Assembly: GCA_030154085.1 (NCBI GenBank)
Contig: JASKKR010000005.1
Coordinates: 23,909-87,908 of the forward strand
Length of the DNA: 64,000 nt
Origin: Candidatus Cloacimonadota bacterium
GTDB lineage: Bacteria > Cloacimonadota > Cloacimonadia > Cloacimonadales > Cloacimonadaceae
Direction of reading: 5' to 3'
Below, one piece after another: positions 37,533 to 46,101 of the stretch (within the stretch, counting starts at the first letter, position 1; each line of letters begins with the position of its first letter). The notes under the pieces were generated by a model, which was not told the DNA's origin, did no database searches, and saw only the letters and a program-made list of their open reading frames with translations. The position numbers and the translations under genes were made by a program.

Positions 37533-38732
37533 TCAGTTTCCCCTGATCAGGATAGCCGGATTATCGGATATTTGTCGACTAAACTCATTTAGATTCCCGC
37601 TGGTATCTCGTAAGTTTTCCAGAGTTTCTACAAGATCATCTTGTGAACGAAGCACAGCACGATTGAGCGTATTGACCAGAACACCTGTGCGTTGAATAGT
37701 TACGCTGAGATTAGACACCATCTGTTTGATGTCCGCCTCAGCAAGCTGACCTGAAAGTTCGCCAATGTTTAGCATGAGAGATTCAAATCCTGCCGAAGCT
37801 AATATCTTATCAATTCTCTCCAATGAAGAGTTTATGTTTGCACTAATCTGAGCAATATCTTTACTTGTGTCTAACACAAGGTTATTTGTATTTTCACCAA
37901 TATTGTTAACGTAGAATCTGCCATCTTGAAGCAAATATACTACTTGCTCTGCGATCTCATCCAGGGAAGAGTTGATATTTTCAGAGATGAGCAAAAGTTC
38001 TTGATTTATATTTTTCGTCACTTCATCGATAGAAGTGGTGCTTACTGTAGACAGGCTGTCGACTGCCCGTACTGCTGCAACTGTAATATCATCCAAATTA
38101 TTTGCCACATCATCTGTAAGATCTGCCAAATTGTTAGAGATTCTACTCACAGCATCCAATGTCCCTGCTAGATTGCTGTGTGTCTCTTCAAGGATCAGTT
38201 CGGTTTGTTCCAAGATCTTAGCGATGTTTTCACGATTCTCTTCATTGGTAAGATCATGAATATTTGCTGCTATCAGGTCTATCTTATCGACGATAGATAT
38301 AGCGCGTTCAGAGATATCATCGATCATGGTGGATCCTGCTTTGATGAATGAGCCAGGCTTAATTGTGCGAGCCTCGTTTGTTCCTCCTCTGATTTCAACT
38401 GCCTTGAGTCCAGTAATACCAACCAGAGAAAGCACCGCTTCACTATCTTCTTTGATAGGCGTTCCTGGTTCGATATTAATTGTCACCACAACCTTATTCA
38501 CATTCTTGGGATCAATCTTTATGCCTTCTACTCGACCCACCTTGATGCCTTGATAATTTACGTTCCCGCCTACTTGCAAGCCACTCACGGGGTAGTCTTC
38601 AAAGCTGATATAATAAGTATCCCACTTTCTCCTAAGGCTATTCCCAGCTACAGCTGCAACGAAGATGATAATTAATACCATCCCAAAAAACAAAAAAATA
38701 CCCAGACGAATTTTTGTGGCTTTGGATATCAC
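37533..38732 (-). CDS. mlaD: MCE-domain substrate-binding protein (MlaD-like)
   Basis: 399 residues. One membrane helix (about 10-30) anchors it to the inner membrane. The MCE domain spans about 38-125 (GLQVGGNVNYQGIKVGRVEGI and LVGITGLKAVEIRGG). A long Leu/Ile/Asn-rich region follows, predicted helical and suited to form a tube through the periplasm as in longer MCE proteins. E. coli MlaD is about 180 residues, so this is the elongated form. It is first of the four MCE genes in the leftward operon, after the UGPase gene. Confidence 0.9.
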   Translation of the reverse strand: MISKATKIRLGIFLFFGMVLIIIFVAAVAGNSLRRKWDTYYISFEDYPVSGLQVGGNVNYQGIKVGRVEGIKIDPKNVNKVVVTINIEPGTPIKEDSEAVLSLVGITGLKAVEIRGGTNEARTIKPGSFIKAGSTMIDDISERAISIVDKIDLIAANIHDLTNEENRENIAKILEQTELILEETHSNLAGTLDAVSRISNNLADLTDDVANNLDDITVAAVRAVDSLSTVSTTSIDEVTKNINQELLLISENINSSLDEIAEQVVYLLQDGRFYVNNIGENTNNLVLDTSKDIAQISANINSSLERIDKILASAGFESLMLNIGELSGQLAEADIKQMVSNLSVTIQRTGVLVNTLNRAVLRSQDDLVETLENLRDTSGNLNEFSRQISDNPAILIRGN

Positions 38733-38748
38733 TCAGCTCTCCTTTTAA

Positions 38749-40110
38749 TTAATCATAGAGCAACTCACCTGTCAAGAGGCGATTACTAATTTTTGTAGGC
38801 TTGAGGGCTTTGATCTTTACTCTGCCATCAAAGATCACGTCCTTGCCAAAAGTGATGTCCCCTTCAATTTTCAGCTCTTTGCAACCGCAAAGAGAAGGAG
38901 CTTCTTCAAATCTCTGAAGCAATTGATCTATTTGTCCATAGTATTGCGGATCCAGCTCAATCAATGGAGCCTTATCTAAAGAAGATTTCATGCGGATCCG
39001 ATATTGATCTGTGAGCTCATAGACATCTGACCACACACATAAGAGATCGTTAGTCTTTTTAACAGGTACAAATCTGTGTCTTGGAACCACAACCGCTTTT
39101 GCGCCGGCAAAAGAGCTGATAGCAGAACCCATGGCTGTCTCCAATTGATAAACCTTTTGTCCGTCCACAACTTTAGGATTGACGATCAAGGGTAAGAGCA
39201 TGAGTCCATCATGTGTGATCAAATGCCAATCCAAAGCTTTGAGATCAATCCAGATGTTATTTGTGTTAAAATATTTATACTTTTGAATATCCTGAAATGA
39301 ATCCATATCTTCTTTAGGGCATTGAGCTATCTCGCGCAGTAACAATTGTCCTTGGGAATCTTCAGCCAGATGTCCACCTTTGCTATCCATCTCAGTTCGT
39401 TCGCAGACTTCCATCACAAAAGGAATATCATGCTTTTCCATATAATTAGGAATCGTTGTATCGACCGTGGCTCCAAGGTTATCAGCATTTGAAACAAAGG
39501 CATAACAATATCCATTAGCAAGAAGTTCTTCCAGAATACCCTGTTGTGCAATGCTTAAATATAAATCTCCGTGACCTGGGGGATTCCATCTTTTGTTCTT
39601 GTCTTTGTGGTCGAAGATAGCAAGATCTTCTTGCTTGATGCGAGGAAATTTGTTTTGCAGAAAGCTGATGGGAAGCTTTTGCTTCATCAGATCAGGATAT
39701 TTGCTAAGATACTTTAGAGTGTCATCATGGGTCGCAAAGCTATTCATAAAAAGGAGTTGTACATCATAACCACTGCTTGCTCTCAGCGCTAATATATGCC
39801 TTGATATAATATCTAAAAAGGTCATATTTCCCTTCACGGGTAAAAGTGATTTAGCGCTGGAAAGTCCCATGCTTGTTCCTAATCCTCCATTCAGTTTGAT
39901 CACAGCGATTTTTTTGAGCATACTGCTATCCTGATCTGTACTCAACTCCGAAAAGTCGAGTACAGATTTATCTGTAGGTGGATGAATGGCAGATTCAGGG
40001 ATCTGTCCTAGATTGCCACTTTCCAGTGTTTCATAATAAGCAGAAAAGGTACGGATCACTAGATCCGAGAGGCCCTCAGATTTCATCGCTTTCACAAACT
40101 GATTTAGCAT
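38749..40110 (-). CDS. UTP-glucose-1-phosphate uridylyltransferase, eukaryotic-type family
   Basis: 453 residues of the UDPGP family rather than the GalU family. The nucleotide loop is KLNGGLGTSMGLSSAKSLLP; NSFATHDDTL, PGHGDLYLSI (uridine site), VSNADNLGATVD and a C-terminal left-handed beta-helix tail (LKIEGDITFGKDVIFDGRV) follow in family order. It makes UDP-glucose for surface glycans or glycogen-like metabolism. It sits between hutU and the MCE genes with 12- and 16-nt gaps. Confidence 0.92.
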   Translation of the reverse strand: MLNQFVKAMKSEGLSDLVIRTFSAYYETLESGNLGQIPESAIHPPTDKSVLDFSELSTDQDSSMLKKIAVIKLNGGLGTSMGLSSAKSLLPVKGNMTFLDIISRHILALRASSGYDVQLLFMNSFATHDDTLKYLSKYPDLMKQKLPISFLQNKFPRIKQEDLAIFDHKDKNKRWNPPGHGDLYLSIAQQGILEELLANGYCYAFVSNADNLGATVDTTIPNYMEKHDIPFVMEVCERTEMDSKGGHLAEDSQGQLLLREIAQCPKEDMDSFQDIQKYKYFNTNNIWIDLKALDWHLITHDGLMLLPLIVNPKVVDGQKVYQLETAMGSAISSFAGAKAVVVPRHRFVPVKKTNDLLCVWSDVYELTDQYRIRMKSSLDKAPLIELDPQYYGQIDQLLQRFEEAPSLCGCKELKIEGDITFGKDVIFDGRVKIKALKPTKISNRLLTGELLYD

Positions 40111-40122
40111 TTTATTCTCTCC

Positions 40123-42114
40123 TCAATCCAAAAGACTATCCAATTGGTCGTCATCTGCTATGAATGGCATGGTGATGGCTCCTTCCTGTGCATGGTCTTC
40201 GTTCCATTTACTTGAGATCTCTCTAGCTCCATCGTTACATGCCCAGGATCGTCTTGCAACTCCACCCATCACATCCCATGAAAGACCTTTTTTAATAACC
40301 TCATCAACACGATCACTACCATCAAGAACAATACCATTTCCGCCATTGATGCTACGACCTACACCAACTCCACCGCCATTAGAAAGTACAACCATCGTCA
40401 TTCCGCGTGCTATGTTCCCTGCAAAACAATGAGTAGCCATATCTGCCATCACGTTTGACCCATCACGGATATTTGCAGTTTCGCGGAAGGGGGAATCGGT
40501 ACCTGATACGTCGTGATGATCTCTGCCTAGCATGACAGGTCCTATCTCACCGCGTCTCACCATGTCGTTAAATTTTAATGCAATGCGAATTCTGCCTTCC
40601 TCGTCTGCATATAGTATGCGAGCTTTAGTCCCAACGACCAAGGCGTTTTCCTCGGCAGTGCTGATCCAGTGATGATTGTCACGATCCATAGAGTTTCTCT
40701 TGGGATCAATCAATTCCCGTGCCGCATGGTCGGTAGCACGGAGGTCGCTGTCTTTGCGGGATAAGCACACCCATCGAAAAGGACCATAACCATAGTCAAA
40801 GCACATGGGTCCCATAATATCTTCTACGTATGATGGCCAGATAAAACCGTTATTAGTGCTTTTACCATCTCTAGCGATGGAGGTTTCTCCTGCTTCAAAC
40901 ACACTTGCCATGAAGCTATTGCCATAGTCCCAAAAGTGAGACCCTTTGTCGGTGAGTGATTTAATCACACGGTAGTGACGTCCCAGGGATTTATCGACTA
41001 AGTTTTTAAAGTGTTTCGGGTCCTTCTCTAAAATTCTCCGACCTTCTTCAAAACTTACTCCGACAGGTGTATAACCGCCCTCATAGACAGCATGGCATGA
41101 GGTCTGATCACTGATAAGTTCTACTTTCACGTCTTGCTTATTCACATACTCCAATAGATCGACCACATTGCCATGATAGGCGATAGATAGCGGTTTTTTT
41201 GACTTTCTGGCTTCGTCCACCCAAGAGAAGATCTCAGTAAGATCATCGGAAACTTTATTAACCCAACCCTGTGAGTGGCGTGTTTGAATACGCGAATAAT
41301 CTACTTCTGCCAAGACACCGATACCTCCGGCGATCTCAACCGCTTTTGCTTGAGCACCGCTCATACCACCCAGACCGGAAGAAATATAGAGCACTCCTGC
41401 TAAATCTTTATCAACTGGGATACCCAAATACTTTCTACCGGCATTAAGCAATGTAATATAAGTGCCATGCACGATCCCTTGTGGACCAATATACATCCAG
41501 CCACCTGCTGTCATTTGACCATAATTTGCCACTCCTAAAGCGGTCAGACGTTTAAATTCTTCAGGATTGTCCCACTTACCAACAACTAGTCCATTAGTGG
41601 AAATTACTCTCGGAGCCTCAGGTCTAGAAGGAAATAGTCCCAAAGGATGACCACTTGCTACCACCAGGGTCTGATCTTCTGTCATTATCTCAAGATACTT
41701 TTTGATTAACCGATACTGCATCCAATTTTGACAGACCTGTCCGGTCTCACCATATGTCACAAGCTCATACGGATAAAGAGCTATATCAAAATCAAGGTTA
41801 TTATCAATCATCACCTGTATTGCACGAGCTGCTGTGATGCCTTTGTAGCTATCGATTGATTTCCCAATGATTCTACCTTGGGGACGCCAACGATAACCAT
41901 AGATGCGTCCCTTGGTCTTGAGTTCTTGCAAAAATTCAGGAGCCACTTTCGAATGAAGTTCCTCTGGAATATAGCGTAGGGCATTTTTCAGAGCTTGTTT
42001 AATCTCGGAGCGGCTCAGAGTCAATCCTCTATCAGGTGCTCGTCTGATGCCTTCTTCAAAGACGGGATCAGGCGGTAATACGGCTTCGAGCTTTACCTCA
42101 AATTGATTTTTCAT
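40123..42114 (-). CDS. hutU: Urocanate hydratase
   Basis: Second step of histidine degradation: hydrates urocanate to imidazolonepropionate with a tightly bound NAD. 663 residues, the long form common in anaerobes and eukaryotes. QGRIIGKSIDSYKGITAA, LVVASGHPLGLFPS, GGWMYIGPQGIVHGT, SSGLGGMSGAQAKA and DQTSCHAVYEGGY are visible family blocks; the conserved Cys-rich catalytic region is intact. No hutH, hutI or formiminotransferase gene is nearby. It overlaps cyuA by 4 nt, suggesting joint control of amino-acid breakdown. Confidence 0.95.
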   Translation of the reverse strand: MKNQFEVKLEAVLPPDPVFEEGIRRAPDRGLTLSRSEIKQALKNALRYIPEELHSKVAPEFLQELKTKGRIYGYRWRPQGRIIGKSIDSYKGITAARAIQVMIDNNLDFDIALYPYELVTYGETGQVCQNWMQYRLIKKYLEIMTEDQTLVVASGHPLGLFPSRPEAPRVISTNGLVVGKWDNPEEFKRLTALGVANYGQMTAGGWMYIGPQGIVHGTYITLLNAGRKYLGIPVDKDLAGVLYISSGLGGMSGAQAKAVEIAGGIGVLAEVDYSRIQTRHSQGWVNKVSDDLTEIFSWVDEARKSKKPLSIAYHGNVVDLLEYVNKQDVKVELISDQTSCHAVYEGGYTPVGVSFEEGRRILEKDPKHFKNLVDKSLGRHYRVIKSLTDKGSHFWDYGNSFMASVFEAGETSIARDGKSTNNGFIWPSYVEDIMGPMCFDYGYGPFRWVCLSRKDSDLRATDHAARELIDPKRNSMDRDNHHWISTAEENALVVGTKARILYADEEGRIRIALKFNDMVRRGEIGPVMLGRDHHDVSGTDSPFRETANIRDGSNVMADMATHCFAGNIARGMTMVVLSNGGGVGVGRSINGGNGIVLDGSDRVDEVIKKGLSWDVMGGVARRSWACNDGAREISSKWNEDHAQEGAITMPFIADDDQLDSLLD

Positions 42115-43403
42115 AGTCTTGCCTCTTTATGTTTCTTTTTGTTTATCATAATGGATAGGATGGTAGTATCTGCATTTTGCATACCTGAATTCACAAATTC
42201 AGCTAAATTATCGATGGTTTCTTCAATATCGTCCGTTATGATCCCATCATTGGAGGAAACACAGATGCCCATATTTGCCAATAGCGCTGATTGCACTGCA
42301 GCTGAAGTATTTGTCGCAACCTTTAAGGAACATCCCTCTTTGGCTCCATCACAGACCATCCCTGCTGTGTTGCCAATCATATTCTTGATAGCAAAGACAA
42401 CTTTATCATAGTTGCCACCCAAAAGCATAACTATGCCTCCGGCCGCGCCTGCTGCTGCAGAAAGACACCCACAAAGACATGATAATAGCCCAACTTTATT
42501 CTTGATATGGATGCTGATTAAATGACCTAATGCCAGGGCACGTACTAAATTTTCGTGCTTTGATCCCAGTTTCTCTGCTGTTGCAATAATGGGTAAAGTT
42601 ATCGATAATCCTTGATTTCCACTTCCTGAATTTGAGATCACGGGAAGATTACATCCACTCATGCGTGCATCAGTTGCGGCAGCGGACAACGCCATGGCAT
42701 AGTGGTGAATATCGTTACCTAATAGACCATCTGAAATCTGTTGCATGATCATCTTACCAACAGACATTCCCATCGCTGCACTAAGTCCATAGCTTGCAAT
42801 ACGATGATTGATGATTTCTCCCAGATCAAGCGTCAATAGAGTTTCATAGTCAATCTCTGTGCAAAAGTTGTAATAATCAGCCAAGGAATAATTTTTGGCA
42901 TCAACTAACTTAGGAGCATTAGCATCTCCCAGTTCTTGATATTTTATCACTTGATCATCCAATTCCAACTTATATAACCAAGAATGACGCCACCTGATCA
43001 CTGCCCGTGATTTGTGTTTGCCCCCTGATAGGATGGTCTCGATATATACCTTATCTTCTGATAGATGCATTTGAGTGTCGATTAGTTCCGCTAGGCGTTT
43101 GCCCTGAGCGATCTGTTGGGGTGAAAGATCTGCCAAAACTTGAAGTTGCTTTTGAGGGTCAGCTACAACGATACCCAATGCAGCAGCTATCTCCAAGCCT
43201 ATTAATGAAGTATTCGGAATTCCCACTCCCATTCCATTTTTAATAACAGAGGGACTCAACTTCAGTTGAATCTCTTCTATCTCCCCGGGGAATATACTCG
43301 CAGCATATGCACTTGCCAAAGCTACTGCCGCAGGCTCTGTGCAACCAAGAGCTGGCACTACTTCCTGACGCAGTAATTCCAAGATTTCGATGTTCTTATC
43401 CAT
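42111..43403 (-). CDS. cyuA: L-cysteine desulfidase family protein (CyuA/YhaM)
   Basis: 430 residues of the family that turns L-cysteine into pyruvate, ammonia and sulfide with a labile [4Fe-4S] cluster; formerly annotated as serine dehydratase alpha-like or UPF0597. ALGCTEPAAVALASA gives the first cluster Cys; LSCLCGCLSAAAGAAGG and MVCDGAKEGCSLKVA give the others; NSGSGNQGLSITLPI is the conserved substrate loop. First gene of an eight-gene leftward run that ends with folA. Confidence 0.9.
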   Translation of the reverse strand: MDKNIEILELLRQEVVPALGCTEPAAVALASAYAASIFPGEIEEIQLKLSPSVIKNGMGVGIPNTSLIGLEIAAALGIVVADPQKQLQVLADLSPQQIAQGKRLAELIDTQMHLSEDKVYIETILSGGKHKSRAVIRWRHSWLYKLELDDQVIKYQELGDANAPKLVDAKNYSLADYYNFCTEIDYETLLTLDLGEIINHRIASYGLSAAMGMSVGKMIMQQISDGLLGNDIHHYAMALSAAATDARMSGCNLPVISNSGSGNQGLSITLPIIATAEKLGSKHENLVRALALGHLISIHIKNKVGLLSCLCGCLSAAAGAAGGIVMLLGGNYDKVVFAIKNMIGNTAGMVCDGAKEGCSLKVATNTSAAVQSALLANMGICVSSNDGIITDDIEETIDNLAEFVNSGMQNADTTILSIMINKKKHKEARL

Positions 43404-43432
43404 ACCATTCCTAATAAATTATTCCTTAAGTA

Positions 43433-43461
43433 ATCTTCCTACGCAGTTAAAATCCTGTCAA
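43433..43461 (-). promoter_or_regulatory. Candidate promoter of the cyuA-hutU-folA run
   Basis: On the minus strand a perfect TTGACA (43461-43456) and, 17 nt on, a weak -10-like GAAGAT (43438-43433), ending about 30 nt before the cyuA ATG. The -10 match is poor (3 of 6), so this is tentative. Confidence 0.35.
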
Positions 43462-43777
43462 GTGAAAAACTTATTTTAGCCTTCTTAATCTTTAGTTATC
43501 TTAATAAAAGAAATAAAGCATAATTTCAATTAGATTTGCTATTTTTACAAATCAAGGTATTTGTAGCCCGGGTTATCACGTTCTTTCCAGACGCTATGGC
43601 TTCACTGCATCCCATTGTTCTAAAATGCTGAAAGTTGATTCTCTCACCCACAAATTTCGCTTCTATTTATGCATCTAGAAGTTTAATATATATAGGTAAG
43701 ATGGTAAGGCGATAGATCTCAGTTTGCTTTGTATTATACTCTCAAAGTAAGTTTGTAAATACCTGCAAAAGTAGGCC

Positions 43778-43860
43778 ACTTGATGCCTTCCCCGTTTCTT
43801 CCTCATTTGAGAAGTGAGCAAGAAACGAGAAAATAAGGAGTTACAGCGATGTGAAGTACG
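43778..43860 (+). repeat. Dispersed palindromic repeat, copy B
   Basis: Matches copy A over its length. Hairpin arms CGTTTCTTCCTCA (43793-43805) and TGAGCAAGAAACG (43815-43827) enclose the same loop TTTGAGAAG. Relative to copy A, one C-G pair has become T-A and the C-A mismatch has become a T-A pair, while one G-C became C-C. The tail AGAAAATAAGGAG then TTACAG is conserved. Confidence 0.8.
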
Positions 43861-44000
43861 TTCTGGTGTAGAATTTCAGGCAAGCAATATAAGAACTAAA
43901 CTGGAGTAAAAAAATGAAATTTAAAGTTTTACAGCAAATATAATGGCGTATTATCGAACTGTCTGTATTCCTTAGGATTAACTCTGGCATCAGCCCCCTC

Positions 44001-44029
44001 AAAAAAAACCCCGCTTTGTTAGCGGGGTT
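44001..44029 (-). terminator. Intrinsic terminator of the secreted thioredoxin-like gene
   Basis: Stem arms AACCCCGC (44007-44014) and GCGGGGTT (44022-44029) with a 7-base loop; read on the minus strand it is followed by a run of eight T (the A-run at 44001-44008). It lies 21 nt after the stop of the leftward gene at 44051. Confidence 0.92.
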
Positions 44030-44050
44030 ATGATTGTGTTATTTAAAGGA

Positions 44051-45949
44051 TTAGTGGGATATCTTGATGAGCTTTTTTGTCTTTTGATAGGAAGGAGATT
44101 CAATTCTATAGAGATATATTCCACTATTGACAACTCTTCCTCTATTGTCCAACCCGTCCCAAGTAACGAAGCTCTCGCCAGTTGCGTCACTATGGGCTTT
44201 GAAGTTCTGGATCAGTTGTCCTTTTATATTGAATATAGATATATTTAGCTCTTCGTTGGGAGCAGACTTTGTCTTCAGAATTGTTTGATCCAAAAAGGGA
44301 TTAGGCATTGCGCTAATTGAAAACTGCGCAGGATTCACCAAATCTTCGGTTGCAGTACCTTCTATTTCAATAAAGATTGAAGGACTCGGTTCAGAGTTCA
44401 TCATAGGGTTAGAGAACAGACTGCAAATCCAATATTCATACTCACCTACAGGTACATTTATGTCATTGAAAGAAAGCACTGAAGGAGTCACGATTGTAGA
44501 AATCAATAAGCCATTACGAAAGATACGATATCCCAAAAACGTTCTGCCATCAAAATATTGTGGTGGTTCCCAGCTAAGACTTACGGTGTTTGGAGGAATC
44601 AGCTCACCATTGAAATTTCGAGGGGCAGGAAGATTAATGATAACGTCAGTAGGCTCGCTTAATACGAGCTCTCCTGGCATGCCATGAATGTCTTTGGGAG
44701 TCACACCGAATGATATTTGATAGCCAATATCAGCTTGTTGGATTGTGTATGTGATTTGATTGGCATTATCAATTTCAATAGGATTACCATCCACCCAACG
44801 ATGCCAACTCATAATAGTTGAACCTTCTTCGTCTCCATCTTCATCGCTAAAGCTATATGTCCCTGCAATTGGTTGAAGATAAACGGGAGGTCCAAAGACA
44901 GAAACATTTTCTGCGATTGGAGGGATGTTAATAAAAGCATACCCACTTAATGGGATAGTCACGGTAGGATGATTTGGGAAGTTTCCAACAATTGTCAGCT
45001 CAGAAGAGAAGTCACCCATACTGGTTGGCATGAATAGAATCTCTACAGTAGCGGACTCTGAGGGGGGGATGGTAACTGTCATTGGATCAACTAGAAAAGC
45101 AAAATTGCCGGTTGAGAGAGTTGCCGATATTTCTTCGTTACTAAAGTTATAGAGATCGAGGTTCTGGCTGCTGAATCCACCGATATAGGTGTCTGGAAAA
45201 TCAATAGCTTGCTCAGATGCAGGAAAAGCTCCGGAAAGACCAGGAACACTGTATTTTGTGCCCTGCAGTATTTCTTTACTATTCACATTTTGCAACCACA
45301 ATACTAATTCCAGATTAGGTATATACCAAAGGTTGCTTAGATTAAAAGTGAGAGTGATGGTTGTGGATTCCCCTGTGGAAAGATTAATAGGAGTACCATT
45401 TTGATGAGGAGCCATAACACGATTGACATTATCCAGCTCAGTTTGTCCTTGCCAGTTAAATTGAATATTAGATTCAGTGACTGATGAGTGAAGCACGACA
45501 TTAGTATTTGTATCATCTTCTACTTTTGTAACTGTGACATCGACAGTGAAAATATTATTCTCTAATTCACCCTCTGCAGTGATTGTATATGCAGAAGGAA
45601 CGGCAAGGCGTTGGTTTACTAAGGGGAGATAGATATTATACAGTGATTGAGTATTGCTACCTCCGACATATTCAAGAGTTCCATCAAAAATTGCTGTGGG
45701 AAAATTGCTTATACCATAGTATGAGTTACGTGCATTTGAATATATGTTGGCAAAGGCATCACCATTTTGATTTTTAATAACAGCCACGTTATAGCCATTC
45801 TCGAGAAGTTGATGGGTGCCCATAGAAGCACCAGGGCAATATGGACACCATGTACCAGTGCCAACTTCAATGATGACCATGTCCCGGGGAACCGCAAAAA
45901 TAAAACTAACTGCTGTAAGCAGCAAAGCTAAGACGATTAATCTTTTCAT
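44051..45949 (-). CDS. Secreted protein: thioredoxin-like domain, Ig/FnIII-like modules, C-terminal FlgD-Ig/sorting-type domain
   Basis: 632 residues, exported. A signal peptide (residues 1-19, ending IFA) is followed by a thioredoxin-fold start with the redox pair Cys 35/Cys 38 (TGTWCPYCPG), similar to Omp28-type proteins. Residues about 235-345 look like a choice-of-anchor/HYDIN-type Ig domain; about 455-545 a fibronectin III-like domain (SWEPPQYFDGRTFLGYRIFR); the last 80 residues carry AMPNPFLDQT and SGIYLYRIES, the FlgD-Ig-like terminus. GAGGAAGG precedes the ATG. A surface redox or adhesive role is possible. A strong terminator follows. Confidence 0.85.
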   Translation of the reverse strand: MKRLIVLALLLTAVSFIFAVPRDMVIIEVGTGTWCPYCPGASMGTHQLLENGYNVAVIKNQNGDAFANIYSNARNSYYGISNFPTAIFDGTLEYVGGSNTQSLYNIYLPLVNQRLAVPSAYTITAEGELENNIFTVDVTVTKVEDDTNTNVVLHSSVTESNIQFNWQGQTELDNVNRVMAPHQNGTPINLSTGESTTITLTFNLSNLWYIPNLELVLWLQNVNSKEILQGTKYSVPGLSGAFPASEQAIDFPDTYIGGFSSQNLDLYNFSNEEISATLSTGNFAFLVDPMTVTIPPSESATVEILFMPTSMGDFSSELTIVGNFPNHPTVTIPLSGYAFINIPPIAENVSVFGPPVYLQPIAGTYSFSDEDGDEEGSTIMSWHRWVDGNPIEIDNANQITYTIQQADIGYQISFGVTPKDIHGMPGELVLSEPTDVIINLPAPRNFNGELIPPNTVSLSWEPPQYFDGRTFLGYRIFRNGLLISTIVTPSVLSFNDINVPVGEYEYWICSLFSNPMMNSEPSPSIFIEIEGTATEDLVNPAQFSISAMPNPFLDQTILKTKSAPNEELNISIFNIKGQLIQNFKAHSDATGESFVTWDGLDNRGRVVNSGIYLYRIESPSYQKTKKLIKISH

Positions 45950-46034
45950 CTTTCCCTTCCTCTTTATTTAATTTACTATTAAATAATGTAAGCAAGATTC
46001 AAGCCGATAGCCAAGATTTATCTACCCAGAATGA

Positions 46035-46056
46035 ATATTTATTGCCGAATAAATAT
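46035..46056. repeat. AT-rich inverted repeat between divergent genes
   Basis: Perfect 9-bp arms ATATTTATT and AATAAATAT around GCCG, in the 152-nt gap between the secreted thioredoxin-like gene and dgt. It could be an operator or part of a promoter region, but AT-rich palindromes also arise by chance. Confidence 0.35.
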
Positions 46057-46101
46057 ATTTATGTATCATATGAATATAACTATATCCACAAGGAGTCTAA
46101 G

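Larger units (their letters stand above)
43404..44000. other. Long intergenic region upstream of cyuA
   Basis: About 600 bases with no credible gene. The part nearest cyuA holds a promoter candidate (43433-43461); the middle (43462-43777) shows nothing recognisable; a full palindromic repeat lies at 43778-43860; the far end carries the terminator of the next leftward gene. Confidence 0.7.
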
